NCBI GenBank assembly: GCA_037190805.1
Contig: JBBCJR010000009.1
Location: 1-64,000 of the forward strand
Reading direction: 5' to 3'
From: JBBCJR01 sp037190805
GTDB taxonomy: Bacteria > Pseudomonadota > Alphaproteobacteria > Sphingomonadales > Sphingomonadaceae
Length of the DNA: 64,000 nucleotides
Positions 17,734 through 26,793 of the stretch are shown piece after piece. Under the pieces are notes generated by a model. The model searched no databases and was not told the origin of the DNA. It saw only the letters and a list, made by a program, of their open reading frames with translations. Each line of letters opens with the position of its first letter. Position 1 is the stretch's first letter. The position numbers and the translations under genes are program-made.

Positions 17734-18231
17734 ATGCTCAGATTTCCTGTCCTATCCGCCGCCCTGATGGGGCTGGCACTGGTGACAGCGCCTGCGTTGG
17801 CCGACAGCGCCGCCAAGATCGGCGAATGGCATCTCGACCTCACCCAGTCGCGCTTCCTGCCGGGCCAGCCAGTGCCGAAGCAGGATGTCCGCATCTATCA
17901 GGATTTGGGCGATGGCATGGTGCAGTCCATTCATCGCACGACGCGCGCTGACGGCAGCGTTGCCGTCGTCCTCTACAAGGCCAGGGATGACGGCAAGGCC
18001 TATCCGATGACCGATGACAAGGGGAACAGCGCGGGCACCATTGCATTGACGCCCGCCGGTCCGCGTTCCCAGAATTTCGTTACTACCAATGCCGCAGGCG
18101 TCGCCAATGGCGGCGGCAATACGACGATATCGGAAGACGGCCGGACCCTGACCATGACCCTGCGCAGGGCCACGGGAAACGAGCCGGCGCGCGAGACCGT
18201 GGTCATATTCCGAAAGCATTCGGCCAGCTGA
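17734..18231 (+). CDS. Secreted protein of unknown function
   Basis: A 165-residue exported protein (signal about 1-22, ending A-P-A-L-A-D) with a predominantly beta mature part (L-D-L-T-Q-S-R-F, T-L-T-M-T-L-R-R-A-T-G). Similar small secreted proteins are common in sphingomonads but have no assigned function. The ATG at 17734 is preceded by GGAGGGG. Last gene before the strong terminator at 18273. Confidence 0.7.
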   Translation: MLRFPVLSAALMGLALVTAPALADSAAKIGEWHLDLTQSRFLPGQPVPKQDVRIYQDLGDGMVQSIHRTTRADGSVAVVLYKARDDGKAYPMTDDKGNSAGTIALTPAGPRSQNFVTTNAAGVANGGGNTTISEDGRTLTMTLRRATGNEPARETVVIFRKHSAS

Positions 18232-18272
18232 TATCGGGCAAGTCTCGCCCATCGACATGACCTGATAAGAAA

Positions 18273-18307
18273 AGGGCGGGCCCGGCCGGACCCGCCCTCT
18301 CTTTTTT
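18273..18307 (+). terminator. Strong rho-independent terminator
   Basis: AGGGCGGG and CCCGCCCT form an 8-bp GC stem around an internally pairable loop (CCGGCCGG), followed by TCTCTTTTTT. It sits between the end of the sigma-54 operon and the convergent TonB receptor gene ending at 18329. Confidence 0.85.
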
Positions 18308-18328
18308 GACTTGGCGACCGTGCGCCGA

Positions 18329-20728
18329 TCAGAACCGCGCCGTCGCCATCACCCCGATGGTGCGCGGCCGGATGGTGCGCATGTTGTGGATGCCCGATGT
18401 ATAGACCGGATGCACATAGGGCGGTGCGTAGCCGAGCCGAGGCGCGGCATCGAACAGGTTCTCCGCGAACAATTGCAGGTCGATCTGGCTGACCGTGATC
18501 CCGGCGCGAATGTCGACCTGATGGATCGCCTCGTCGGTCGGACGCGTGGGATCATAGGTGCGGGTGCCGTAGGCCGGCAGCTGCCAGTTGAACGGCCCGG
18601 TGTTCGGCGCCCGATAGGTATATTGCGCGCGGACGAAGGCTTCGTTCTCGCCGATCGGGAAATGATATTCCGCAGACGTGTTCACCATCCACGGCGTCGA
18701 GCCCAGGGTCTGCCCGTCAACAACGATCGGCACCGTGCCCGGCTTGTCGATCTGGATCGTGTTGTCATAGGTCGCCTTGTTGTAGCCCACCGCCGCCGAG
18801 AGGGTCAGGCCCTCCGCCGGCTCCAGGTTGACGTTGAGGTCGAAGCCCTTGCTGGTCGCCTCGCCGCTGTTGATAACCAGGCTGAATGCGCAGGGTGGAC
18901 GCACCTGCTGCTGGATGTTGCTCCACTTGATGATGTAGGCGCTTGCCTCCAGCCGCAGCAAGCCGTCGAACAGACGGTTCTTGGCGCCGACCTCATAGCT
19001 CTTGGTCCGATCGGGCTGGTAGGTGCGGACATCGTTGACGCCAAGCTCGGCGACATCGCCGGCGCAGGTATTCGCGACGCCCTTGTTGACGCCGCCAGTC
19101 CGATAGCCTTCCGCATAAGAGGCATAGAGCAGATTGGCCGGATCAGCCTGCCATGACAGCGCGATCTTTGGCGTGAACGGCTTGGTCTTCAGCTCACCCT
19201 GCGCCGCCACCTGACCGGCGAATCCATAGTCGGGGCCGCGTTCGAGCACATTGAAGCGCAACCGGTCGCTGGAAACACGGCCGCCCAGAGTGAGAGTCAG
19301 CGTATCGAGGATCTTGTAGTCGAGGTTGACGAACGCAGCGATCGACCGCTCCTTCGTCGTCTCGTCGCCGATATAGTTGTAGATACCGTCGATATTGTCG
19401 ATGCCCTTGCTCGTTATGTCATTGCCTGTGACATATTTGTACAGCGTGGTGTGGTGCCGCGCCTCCAGCATCGGATTGCTCTTGAGCGTACCCTGCGAAT
19501 AATACAGGCCAACCTGCCATTTCAGCCGAGCCTCGCCATCATTATTGGCCAGCCGCAGTTCCTGGGTGAAATCCTTCTGCGTCGTGTTGGCATGCATGAT
19601 CGTGAACAGGTCACCCCAGCCCGGCAGCACCGGGAATTCAGGATTGAAGGGCACCCCGCCGATCACCCGCGGTGCCGGACCATATTCCAGCCGGTCATTG
19701 CCGTTGGTCTGGTCGCGGTCCTCGCGCACCTTGCGGTCATAATAGGCGGTGACCGATGTCAGTGTCACACCGCCGATTTCGGCGACGGCTTTCAGCGACG
19801 GCAGGACGAAGCGATCGCGATATTTGTTCTGCGAAGCGCTACCGTTGACGAAGCGATGCTCGCCCAAATCCGACTTCTCCGCCCAGAAGAAGGAGGATCC
19901 GCCAACCTTGCGCAGCTGATAATAGAGGGACGGCATCAACTGCAGTCCTTCGACCGGCTGGAACAACAGCGAGCCGCGCATAATCCAGCTGTCGTCGCTG
20001 TTCTCGTCCTTCTCGCTGTCGTTTGCGTTCTGCCAGCTGACGCGATCGACATAGCCGCTCAGGCGCTTGCGGTTGAAGCTCATCCTGAGGCCCAGCTTGT
20101 CTTCGATCAGCGGGCCGCCTGTGGCGACGCCGACGTCATAGTTGGTGCCCCCATGGTCGGTGAAACTGAGCAGGCCGCGCGCATAGCCGTCGAACTTGGT
20201 CAGGCTGGGCGTTGGCGTGATGAAACGCACCGCGCCGCCCTGGGCGCTGGCGCCGAACAACGTGCCCTGAGGTCCACGCAGCACCTCGACCCGCTCAAGG
20301 TCGAAGATCTGGGGAAAGGTATTGCCCGAATAGTTGAGCGCGGCGTTGCGCGACTGCATCGGGGTTTCGTCGATATAGGTGGCAGTGGTGGCTGCGCCCG
20401 CATTTGAATCGATGCCGCGGATCGCCAGCCGGTAGCCGCCGACCGACACCGTGCTCTCGGTCAGATCGATACCCGGCGTCTGCGCCACCAGCCCGCGAAC
20501 CTCACGGATCGAACGGGCGTCCATCGAATCCTGGCTATAGGCGCTGACGCTGATCGGAACCCGGCTGAGCGGCGTGGCGATCTTTGTCGCGGTAACGACG
20601 ATCTCACCGCTGTCTGCGCCGCCAGGCTGCGATCCGACCGCCTGCGCCAAAGCCGGGGATGCCAACCCCGTCAGAACAACCGAATGCAGTATAACGCTGC
20701 GGAATACCAATATTCTTTTTGAAAACAT
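18329..20728 (-). CDS. TonB-dependent receptor
   Basis: A 799-residue outer-membrane receptor: signal peptide (about 1-29, ending S-P-A-L-A-Q-A), TonB-box region (G-E-I-V-V-T-A-T-K), plug with V-E-V-L-R-G-P-Q-G-T-L-F-G-A-S-A-Q-G-G-A, and barrel ending in the terminal R-F. It is paralogous to the receptor at 21948: both have V-P-I-S-V-S-A-Y-S-Q and F-I-T-P-T-P-S-L-T. The ATG at 20728 lies within GAGGGGGCA. Substrate unknown. Divergent from the 2-hydroxyacid dehydrogenase gene; a large palindrome lies in the shared upstream region. Confidence 0.92.
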   Translation of the reverse strand: MFSKRILVFRSVILHSVVLTGLASPALAQAVGSQPGGADSGEIVVTATKIATPLSRVPISVSAYSQDSMDARSIREVRGLVAQTPGIDLTESTVSVGGYRLAIRGIDSNAGAATTATYIDETPMQSRNAALNYSGNTFPQIFDLERVEVLRGPQGTLFGASAQGGAVRFITPTPSLTKFDGYARGLLSFTDHGGTNYDVGVATGGPLIEDKLGLRMSFNRKRLSGYVDRVSWQNANDSEKDENSDDSWIMRGSLLFQPVEGLQLMPSLYYQLRKVGGSSFFWAEKSDLGEHRFVNGSASQNKYRDRFVLPSLKAVAEIGGVTLTSVTAYYDRKVREDRDQTNGNDRLEYGPAPRVIGGVPFNPEFPVLPGWGDLFTIMHANTTQKDFTQELRLANNDGEARLKWQVGLYYSQGTLKSNPMLEARHHTTLYKYVTGNDITSKGIDNIDGIYNYIGDETTKERSIAAFVNLDYKILDTLTLTLGGRVSSDRLRFNVLERGPDYGFAGQVAAQGELKTKPFTPKIALSWQADPANLLYASYAEGYRTGGVNKGVANTCAGDVAELGVNDVRTYQPDRTKSYEVGAKNRLFDGLLRLEASAYIIKWSNIQQQVRPPCAFSLVINSGEATSKGFDLNVNLEPAEGLTLSAAVGYNKATYDNTIQIDKPGTVPIVVDGQTLGSTPWMVNTSAEYHFPIGENEAFVRAQYTYRAPNTGPFNWQLPAYGTRTYDPTRPTDEAIHQVDIRAGITVSQIDLQLFAENLFDAAPRLGYAPPYVHPVYTSGIHNMRTIRPRTIGVMATARF

Positions 20729-20840
20729 TGCCCCCTCCGAAATATCGATTTTGTTTGATTTATTCGAACGCGATGCAAATCATCCGCACTTCACAGGGCG
20801 AAATATGAGCCAATGTATAGGCAAATGAAGTTGATCTGAG

Positions 20841-20877
20841 ACATCTACCCGGTGATGCAGGATCACCAGGTAGATGT
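20841..20877. promoter_or_regulatory. 37-bp near-perfect palindrome in divergent promoter region
   Basis: Two 16-nt arms (20841-20856 and 20862-20877, starting ACATCTACC and ending GGTAGATGT) differ at one position and enclose the 5-nt loop GCAGG. It lies about 55 nt before the dehydrogenase start and about 110 nt from the TonB receptor start. It could be an operator or an mRNA hairpin; there is no T-run. Confidence 0.6.
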
Positions 20878-20931
20878 GCCCGGCACCAATGGAGCTTGTG
20901 CAGGGGCAATCACCGCCCTAGCCAGTTTGCC

Positions 20932-21906
20932 ATGCGGATTCATGTTCATAGCCCACCGCGTGACCTTCTGGACGTCATCACCTCCGCCGTCTGGCGCGAT
21001 GCGGTTAGTGACGACGATCGACATGTGGTCAGTTTCGGCACCACCCCTGCGGAATGGCAGGCTGCCGCGCCGGAGGCAGAGGCGCTGCTGTGCGTAACCA
21101 GCGGCTTGCGCGAGTTGCTGCCGATCGTCGCGCCGCGCCTTCGGGTCATCGGCTTCACCTCGGCCGGCCTAGAGCGGCTGGCGCCGTTCGACTGGGTGCC
21201 TGACGGCGTCACGCTGCTGAACAACAGCGGCACGCACAGTGCCAAGGCAGCTGAATATGTGCTGATGGCGCTGCTGATGTTCGTCAATCGTATGCCGGCG
21301 CTGATCGTCGCACAGCAGGAGCGCCGCTGGTTATCGGTCAGCGGCACCGGCCTTGCGGGAAAGCGCCTGACCATCGTCGGCCTGGGCGCCATCGGCGGCG
21401 CGGCGGCGGCGCTGGCCGCGCGGTTCGGGATGATCGTTACGGGGGTTCGCCGTCGCCCTGCCCCGCATCCCGACTGCATGCGCGTCGTCGGCCTCGACGA
21501 TCTCGACAGCGTTTTGCCGGACAGCGACCATGTTCTGGTCGCTCTGCCGTCGACGCCGGATACCGACGGCCTGTTCGACCGCCGACGCCTCGGGTTACTG
21601 CCCGCCACGGCTGGGATCATCAATGTCGGCCGTGGCGCCGCGATCGACGAGGACGCCCTGTGCGACCTGCTCGATGACGGCCGACTGGGCGGCGCGATCC
21701 TCGATGTCTTCAACGAGGAGCCCGTGCCACCCGACCATCGCCTGTGGCACACGCCCAATCTGGTGATGACGCCGCACATGTCGGCCGACGATCCTGCGAC
21801 CTACAACCACAACACCGTGGTCATCTTCCGCGACAATCTCGCCGCGCTCGAAGCGGGCCAGTCGCCGCCGAACCGTTTTGACCCCGCCGTGGGGTCGCGC
21901 GGTTAA
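20932..21906 (+). CDS. D-isomer-specific 2-hydroxyacid dehydrogenase
   Basis: A 324-residue NAD(P)-dependent dehydrogenase of the D-2-hydroxyacid family. The Rossmann motif is G-L-G-A-I-G (150-155). The catalytic set is present: Arg234 in N-V-G-R-G, Glu262/263 in V-F-N-E-E-P-V, and His282 in T-P-H-M-S. It interconverts a 2-oxoacid and a D-2-hydroxyacid; the substrate cannot be read from sequence. The start at 20932 matches the usual N-terminus, though the ribosome site is weak; a GTG at 20896 is the alternative. It lies between two TonB receptors, both on the opposite strand. Confidence 0.88.
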   Translation: MRIHVHSPPRDLLDVITSAVWRDAVSDDDRHVVSFGTTPAEWQAAAPEAEALLCVTSGLRELLPIVAPRLRVIGFTSAGLERLAPFDWVPDGVTLLNNSGTHSAKAAEYVLMALLMFVNRMPALIVAQQERRWLSVSGTGLAGKRLTIVGLGAIGGAAAALAARFGMIVTGVRRRPAPHPDCMRVVGLDDLDSVLPDSDHVLVALPSTPDTDGLFDRRRLGLLPATAGIINVGRGAAIDEDALCDLLDDGRLGGAILDVFNEEPVPPDHRLWHTPNLVMTPHMSADDPATYNHNTVVIFRDNLAALEAGQSPPNRFDPAVGSRG

Positions 21907-21912
21907 GGTTGC

Positions 21913-21940
21913 GGGGCGAGCGTTGCAGGCTCGCCCCTTT
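21913..21940. terminator. Hairpin between convergent genes
   Basis: GGGGCGAGC (21913-21921) pairs perfectly with GCTCGCCCC (21929-21937) over a 7-nt loop, then TTT. It is located exactly between the convergent dehydrogenase and TonB receptor stops, so it probably terminates transcription from either or both sides. Confidence 0.7.
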
Positions 21941-21947
21941 CAACCGG

Positions 21948-24374
21948 TCAGTAGCGAGCGATCAATTGCAGGCCGATCGTCCGCGGCCGCTGGGTCGTGC
22001 CGCGCCATAGCGGCCCGCGCGGATATGTCGGAGTGTCCGAGATAAAGTCGACATTGTTCAACGCATTCTCGGCATAGATCATCAAGTCATAGTTGCCGAA
22101 GCGATAGCCGGCACGCAGGTCCAGAGATTGCAGCGCGGCGGGGTCGGTCCGGGTCGGATCGTAGGTCGTCGCCGTGGGAACCTCCCACAGGTAAAGGCCC
22201 TTGTCGACGCCGCGATAATTGTACTGCGCGCGCACATAACCCTCGTTCGCGCCGACGGGGAACTGGTATTCGCCGTTGAGATTGAGCATCCACGGCGTCG
22301 CACCCAGCGTCTGGCCCTTCATCACGATGGGAGCGGTGCCGATCTGGATCGTCTTGTCGTAAGTGGCCTTCACGTAGCCGACAGCGACACCCAGGCTGAG
22401 ACCATCCATCGGCCGGACATTGATATTCGCGTCAAAGCCCTTGCTGGTCGCCGAAGCGGTGTTGGCGACCAGGCTGAACGCGCACTGCAGACGCAGCTGC
22501 TGCTGGATGTTCTTCCATTTGATGTGGAAGGCGCTCAGTTCATATTGGATCAGGCCACCCAGCAGGCGGTTCTTGGTACCGATCTCGAAGCTGTTGGTCT
22601 TGTCCGACTGGAAAACATTGGCGTCGCCAATGCCCATCTGATCCGCCTCGGCGTTGCAGATGTCGGGCAGCGCCTTGTTGACCCCGCCAGTGCGGTAGCC
22701 TTGAGAGAAGCTGGCGTAATAGAGCGCATTGTTCGTCGCCTGGAACGACAGCGCCACCTTCGGCAGGAACGGCGATTCCTTGAGACGGCCCGACGCCCCG
22801 GTGATGCCGCCGACATAGGATACCCCGCGTTCCACCACGTCGAAGTCCAGCGTATCGCGCGAATAGCGGCCACCGACCGTGGCGGTCAGGCGGTCGAACA
22901 GCTTGACGTCGATATTGGCGAAACCGGCCAGGGTCTTCTCGACCGTCTTTTCATTGCCGTAATAGCGGGCGATGCCGTTGACCAGCTGCCGACAGATGAC
23001 GGGGTTTGGATAGCTGTTCCGAACCGCGCACAGGTCATTGAAATGCGGCTCGTTGATCGGCAGGTCGGACCGCACGCTGGTGCGCGAATAATAGGCGCCC
23101 ACGGTCCAGCGGATCGGCGCATCCGCCTCGTTGCTGCTCAGTCGGACCTCCTGAACGAACGCACGCTGATAGATATTGGGGTTCTGCCAGGTGAGCGACT
23201 GGGCGCGGCCCGGCGTCACCGGGAACAGATAGGCGTTGCCAAAGGTCACGCGATCGTTGTTCTGCGTCGCGTCGTTGGTGTCCTCGACGTGGCGAGAGAA
23301 ATAGGATGTCACCGACGTCAGCGCCACCGGGCCGGCATCCGCCGTCACCCGCAGGGCGGGCAGCACGAACTTGTCCCGGCTCGGCTCCTTCACCGAACCA
23401 TAGCTGATGAATTTGCCGTTCTCAGGGTCCGACACACCTTCAGGGCATGGCGTCAGCGCGATGGATTGCGGCACACCGCCAATTGTCGGCGCGGGAGCGT
23501 TGAACGTCGTCGGGCAGCGCGTCCACAGCGAGGCGCGATCCTTGAATTCGACGTCCTGATAATAAATGCTCGGAACCAACGACAACCATTCGGTGGGTTT
23601 CCACTGCACGGAGCCGCGCAGCACGATGGTCTTGACCCCATTCACGTCCTCCGAGCGGTCGGACGGGTCCTGCCAGTTCTGCCGGTCGATCCAACCGCTG
23701 TCGACGCGGCGATAGGCGCTGAAGCGGAAGCCCAGCTTGTCCTCGATGATCGGCCCGCCAAAGGCGAAGCCCATCTCGTGCCCGACACCACCATTTTTGA
23801 CGGTGTTCACCGCCAGGCGGCCGTAGGCGCTGCTGTCCGTAAGGCTAGGCGTCGGCGTGATGAAGCGGATGGCACCGCCCTGCGAACTGGCCCCGAACAG
23901 CGTGCCCTGCGGTCCGCGCAGCACTTCCACCCGCTCGATATCGAAGATGTAGGGAATAGTGGTGCCATTGTAGTTGAGCGAGGCATTGCGCGCCTGGATC
24001 GGCGTGTCGTCGATATAGACCGCCGAGGTCGCGGCACCCGCGGTGGAATCAATACCGCGGATGGTGATGCGGGTCTGCCCGCCGCTGCCGGCGGCGCCGC
24101 TCGAAATGTCGACGCCAGGGGTCTGGTTGGCGATATCGCGAATGTCCCTGACACCGCGCGAATCCAAGTTGGCCTGGCTGTAGGCACTGATCGAAATCGG
24201 CACCTTCGACACGCCCTCGGCGCGGCGGGTGGCGGTGACGATGATTTCATCCGCCTCCGTGATGACTGGGGAAGCCTGCTGGGCGTGGCTGATGCCCGGC
24301 ATGATGGCGATGACGGCGAGCGCCGATACACCCAGAAACCGGGCACGACGATGTTGAACGGAATGATAGCGCAT
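21948..24374 (-). CDS. TonB-dependent receptor
   Basis: An 808-residue outer-membrane receptor paralogous to that at 18329: signal ending G-I-S-H-A-Q-Q (about 29-31), TonB-box region (E-I-I-V-T-A-T-R-R-A-E-G), plug with V-E-V-L-R-G-P-Q-G-T-L-F-G-A-S-S-Q-G-G-A, and a barrel ending in R-Y. The start at 24374 is preferred over an in-frame start at 24434 because AAAGGGGA lies upstream and the signal peptide begins there. Convergent with the 2-hydroxyacid dehydrogenase. Confidence 0.92.
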   Translation of the reverse strand: MRYHSVQHRRARFLGVSALAVIAIMPGISHAQQASPVITEADEIIVTATRRAEGVSKVPISISAYSQANLDSRGVRDIRDIANQTPGVDISSGAAGSGGQTRITIRGIDSTAGAATSAVYIDDTPIQARNASLNYNGTTIPYIFDIERVEVLRGPQGTLFGASSQGGAIRFITPTPSLTDSSAYGRLAVNTVKNGGVGHEMGFAFGGPIIEDKLGFRFSAYRRVDSGWIDRQNWQDPSDRSEDVNGVKTIVLRGSVQWKPTEWLSLVPSIYYQDVEFKDRASLWTRCPTTFNAPAPTIGGVPQSIALTPCPEGVSDPENGKFISYGSVKEPSRDKFVLPALRVTADAGPVALTSVTSYFSRHVEDTNDATQNNDRVTFGNAYLFPVTPGRAQSLTWQNPNIYQRAFVQEVRLSSNEADAPIRWTVGAYYSRTSVRSDLPINEPHFNDLCAVRNSYPNPVICRQLVNGIARYYGNEKTVEKTLAGFANIDVKLFDRLTATVGGRYSRDTLDFDVVERGVSYVGGITGASGRLKESPFLPKVALSFQATNNALYYASFSQGYRTGGVNKALPDICNAEADQMGIGDANVFQSDKTNSFEIGTKNRLLGGLIQYELSAFHIKWKNIQQQLRLQCAFSLVANTASATSKGFDANINVRPMDGLSLGVAVGYVKATYDKTIQIGTAPIVMKGQTLGATPWMLNLNGEYQFPVGANEGYVRAQYNYRGVDKGLYLWEVPTATTYDPTRTDPAALQSLDLRAGYRFGNYDLMIYAENALNNVDFISDTPTYPRGPLWRGTTQRPRTIGLQLIARY

Positions 24375-24599
24375 GAGGAATCCCCTTTGATCCGACGACC
24401 GTGGAGCGGCGGGGCCAGTTCCGGCAGCCTGCACCGCTTAGCGCCAGTCACAGTCGGGGTTGGGGGACGTTGAAACCAGTTGAGAAAGCGCCACGGTGGC
24501 GTTGACTCGAGATCAACAGCTCGATCCATGCGAGCCGAGGAATTTTACGCCGTTCACGGCAGCCGGCGCTCTAAATGTCTGCCGGATGCGGAAGCGCCT

Positions 24600-25709
24600 T
24601 TAATAGACGACCACGCTCCGGATACTTTCACCGGCGTGCATCAGATCAAAGCCCTTGTTGATCTCGTCGAGAGTGAGAACATGGGTGATCATCGGGTCGA
24701 TCTCGATCTTGCCCGACATATACCAGTCGACGATTTTCGGCACGTCGGTTCGGCCCTTGGCACCGCCGAACGCGCTGCCGCGCCAGTTGCGACCTGTGAC
24801 CAGCTGGAACGGCCGGGTAGCGATTTCCTTTCCTGCCTCGGCGACGCCGATGATGATCGAGGTGCCCCAGCCGCGATGGCAGGCCTCCAGCGCCGTGCGC
24901 ATCACCTGGGTATTGCCCGTGCAGTCGAACGTATAATCCGCGCCCCCGTCGGTGAGTTGGACGAGATGCTGGACAAGGTCGCCATCGACCATACCGGGAT
25001 TGACGAAGTCGGTCATACCGAAGCGGCGACCCCATTCCTCCTTGGCCGGATTGATGTCGACGCCAACGATCTGGTCCGCGCCGACCAGCTTAGCACCCTG
25101 AATGACGTTGAGGCCGATGCCGCCCAGACCAAAGACGATGACGCGGGATCCCGGCTCGACCTTGCCGGTCTTGACCACGGCGCCGACCCCGGTGGTCACG
25201 CCGCAACCAATATAGCAGGCCTTGTCGAACGGCGCGTCCTCACGGATCTTCGCCACCGCGATCTCGGGCAGGACGGTGAAATTCGAGAAGGTCGAGCAGC
25301 CCATATAGTGAAAGATCGGCTGCCCCTTGTAGGAAAAGCGGCTGGTGCCGTCGGGCATCAGCCCCTGCCCCTGTGTCGCACGGATCGCCGTGCACAGGTT
25401 GGTCTTGCCGCTGAGGCAGGACTTACACTGGCGGCATTCCGGCGTGTAGAGCGGGATGACGTGATCGCCTGGCTTCACCGAGGTGACGCCCGCTCCCACC
25501 TCGCGCACGATGCCCGCACCCTCATGGCCCAGGATCGAGGGAAACAGCCCTTCCGAATCCAGCCCGTCGAGCGTGTAGGCGTCGGTATGGCAGATGCCCG
25601 TCGCCATGATCTCGACCAGAACCTCGCCCGCTTTCGGACCTTCCAGATCGACCTCGACGATTTCCAGCGGCTGCTTGGCGGCGAAGGCGACGGCGGCACG
25701 GGTCTTCAT
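24600..25709 (-). CDS. frmA: S-(hydroxymethyl)glutathione dehydrogenase / class III alcohol dehydrogenase
   Basis: A 369-residue zinc alcohol dehydrogenase of class III. Catalytic-zinc ligands are Cys40 and His62 (G-H-E) with a later Cys in Y-I-G-C-G-V-T-T-G; structural-zinc cysteines are 92, 95, 98 and 106. The NAD-binding motif is G-L-G-G-I-G-L-N. It oxidises S-hydroxymethylglutathione formed from formaldehyde to S-formylglutathione in the cytoplasm. No S-formylglutathione hydrolase gene is adjacent. Divergent from a LysR regulator, which may control it. Relevant to the window's C1 theme, though LigM-type demethylation itself does not release formaldehyde. Confidence 0.93.
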   Translation of the reverse strand: MKTRAAVAFAAKQPLEIVEVDLEGPKAGEVLVEIMATGICHTDAYTLDGLDSEGLFPSILGHEGAGIVREVGAGVTSVKPGDHVIPLYTPECRQCKSCLSGKTNLCTAIRATQGQGLMPDGTSRFSYKGQPIFHYMGCSTFSNFTVLPEIAVAKIREDAPFDKACYIGCGVTTGVGAVVKTGKVEPGSRVIVFGLGGIGLNVIQGAKLVGADQIVGVDINPAKEEWGRRFGMTDFVNPGMVDGDLVQHLVQLTDGGADYTFDCTGNTQVMRTALEACHRGWGTSIIIGVAEAGKEIATRPFQLVTGRNWRGSAFGGAKGRTDVPKIVDWYMSGKIEIDPMITHVLTLDEINKGFDLMHAGESIRSVVVY

Positions 25710-25805
25710 CGGGCGATCCTCTTTCGATCCTCGACCCCTTCTACGATTAAAGATGATGAGATATAAAGTGCCTTTTCAGCAATAGATCATTTCCATTGTG
25801 GGATA

Positions 25806-26693
25806 ATGAAGATGGCCTGGGAGGGATTGGACGAGGCCGTCGCCGTCGCCGACGCAGGCAATTTCGTGCGCGCCGCCCAGCTGCTTGGCACCTCCACTTC
25901 ACATGTCAGCCGGGCCGTCGCGCGGCTCGAGCGGCGGCTGGACACACGGTTGTTCAATCGCACCACGCGGCGGGTCGAATTGACGGACACCGGCCGCGCC
26001 TTCATCGAGCAGAGTCGCCGGATCATCCAGGAGCGCGACGAACTGCTGGCACTGGCCAGCGGCGCCGGCGAACCGCAGGGCGAGCTGCGCCTGACCTGCT
26101 CGACCGCGCTTGGCGAACGGTTCGTGGCCCCTATTGTCCAGCGCTTCGCCAAAGCCCATCCGCGCCTGTCGGTCTCGCTCGATCTCACCAACCGCGTCGT
26201 CGATCTGATCGGCGAGGGCTATGACATCGGTATCCGCACCGGCCGCGTGTCCGATGCCAGGCTGGTCAGCCGCCAGATCGCTTCCCGCCCGATCGAAACC
26301 TGCGCCGCGCCAGCCTATCTGGATGCGGCCGGCACTCCCGGCCGCATCGACGACCTCGACGCGCACCAATGCCTGATCGGGACCGGCACGACCTGGCATT
26401 TCGCCGAAGACGGCCAGCCCCGCTCCTACACGCCGCGCGGTCGCTGGCGGTGCAATAGTGGCGGAGTGATCGTGGACGCCGCCCTGGCGGGCATGGGTCT
26501 GTGCCAGCTTCCTGCTTTCTACGTACGTCAGCATATCAAGGCCGGTCGGTTGCGGCCGGTGCTCGCGTCCTACGGCAGCGCCCCGGAACCGGTGTGGATC
26601 ATCTATCCCCAGCGTCGCCACTTGCTGCTCAAGGTCCGCAATCTTGCGGACGCGCTTGAAGCGGCGCTGCCGCGGGCATTGGCTGCGGACTGA
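25806..26693 (+). CDS. LysR-family transcriptional regulator
   Basis: A 295-residue LysR-type regulator: N-terminal winged HTH (about 1-60, with V-R-A-A-Q-L-L-G-T-S-T-S-H-V-S-R-A-V-A-R-L-E-R-R-L) and a periplasmic-binding-like effector domain (about 90-290). It is divergent from the formaldehyde dehydrogenase gene with a 96-nt shared upstream region, the usual layout for control of the neighbour. The inducer is unknown. Confidence 0.88.
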   Translation: MKMAWEGLDEAVAVADAGNFVRAAQLLGTSTSHVSRAVARLERRLDTRLFNRTTRRVELTDTGRAFIEQSRRIIQERDELLALASGAGEPQGELRLTCSTALGERFVAPIVQRFAKAHPRLSVSLDLTNRVVDLIGEGYDIGIRTGRVSDARLVSRQIASRPIETCAAPAYLDAAGTPGRIDDLDAHQCLIGTGTTWHFAEDGQPRSYTPRGRWRCNSGGVIVDAALAGMGLCQLPAFYVRQHIKAGRLRPVLASYGSAPEPVWIIYPQRRHLLLKVRNLADALEAALPRALAAD

Positions 26694-26742
26694 TCGGCCC
26701 GCGTCCCTTCGCCGTCTTGCGTATAGGCCCCCGGAATATTGT

Positions 26743-26757
26743 TTGCTATGATAGCAA
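26743..26757. promoter_or_regulatory. Palindrome upstream of LuxR regulator
   Basis: TTGCTA-TGA-TAGCAA, a perfect interrupted palindrome 36 nt before the regulator's start codon. Candidate operator, possibly autoregulatory. Confidence 0.4.
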
Positions 26758-26793
26758 TCTCGCATGGGGCCATCGCCCTGCAGGGAGGGGTGG

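Noticed and set aside
22128..24473. A 781-residue open frame on the plus strand
   Set aside because: Same effect opposite the TonB receptor at 21948; the product is Arg/Val-rich low complexity without motifs.
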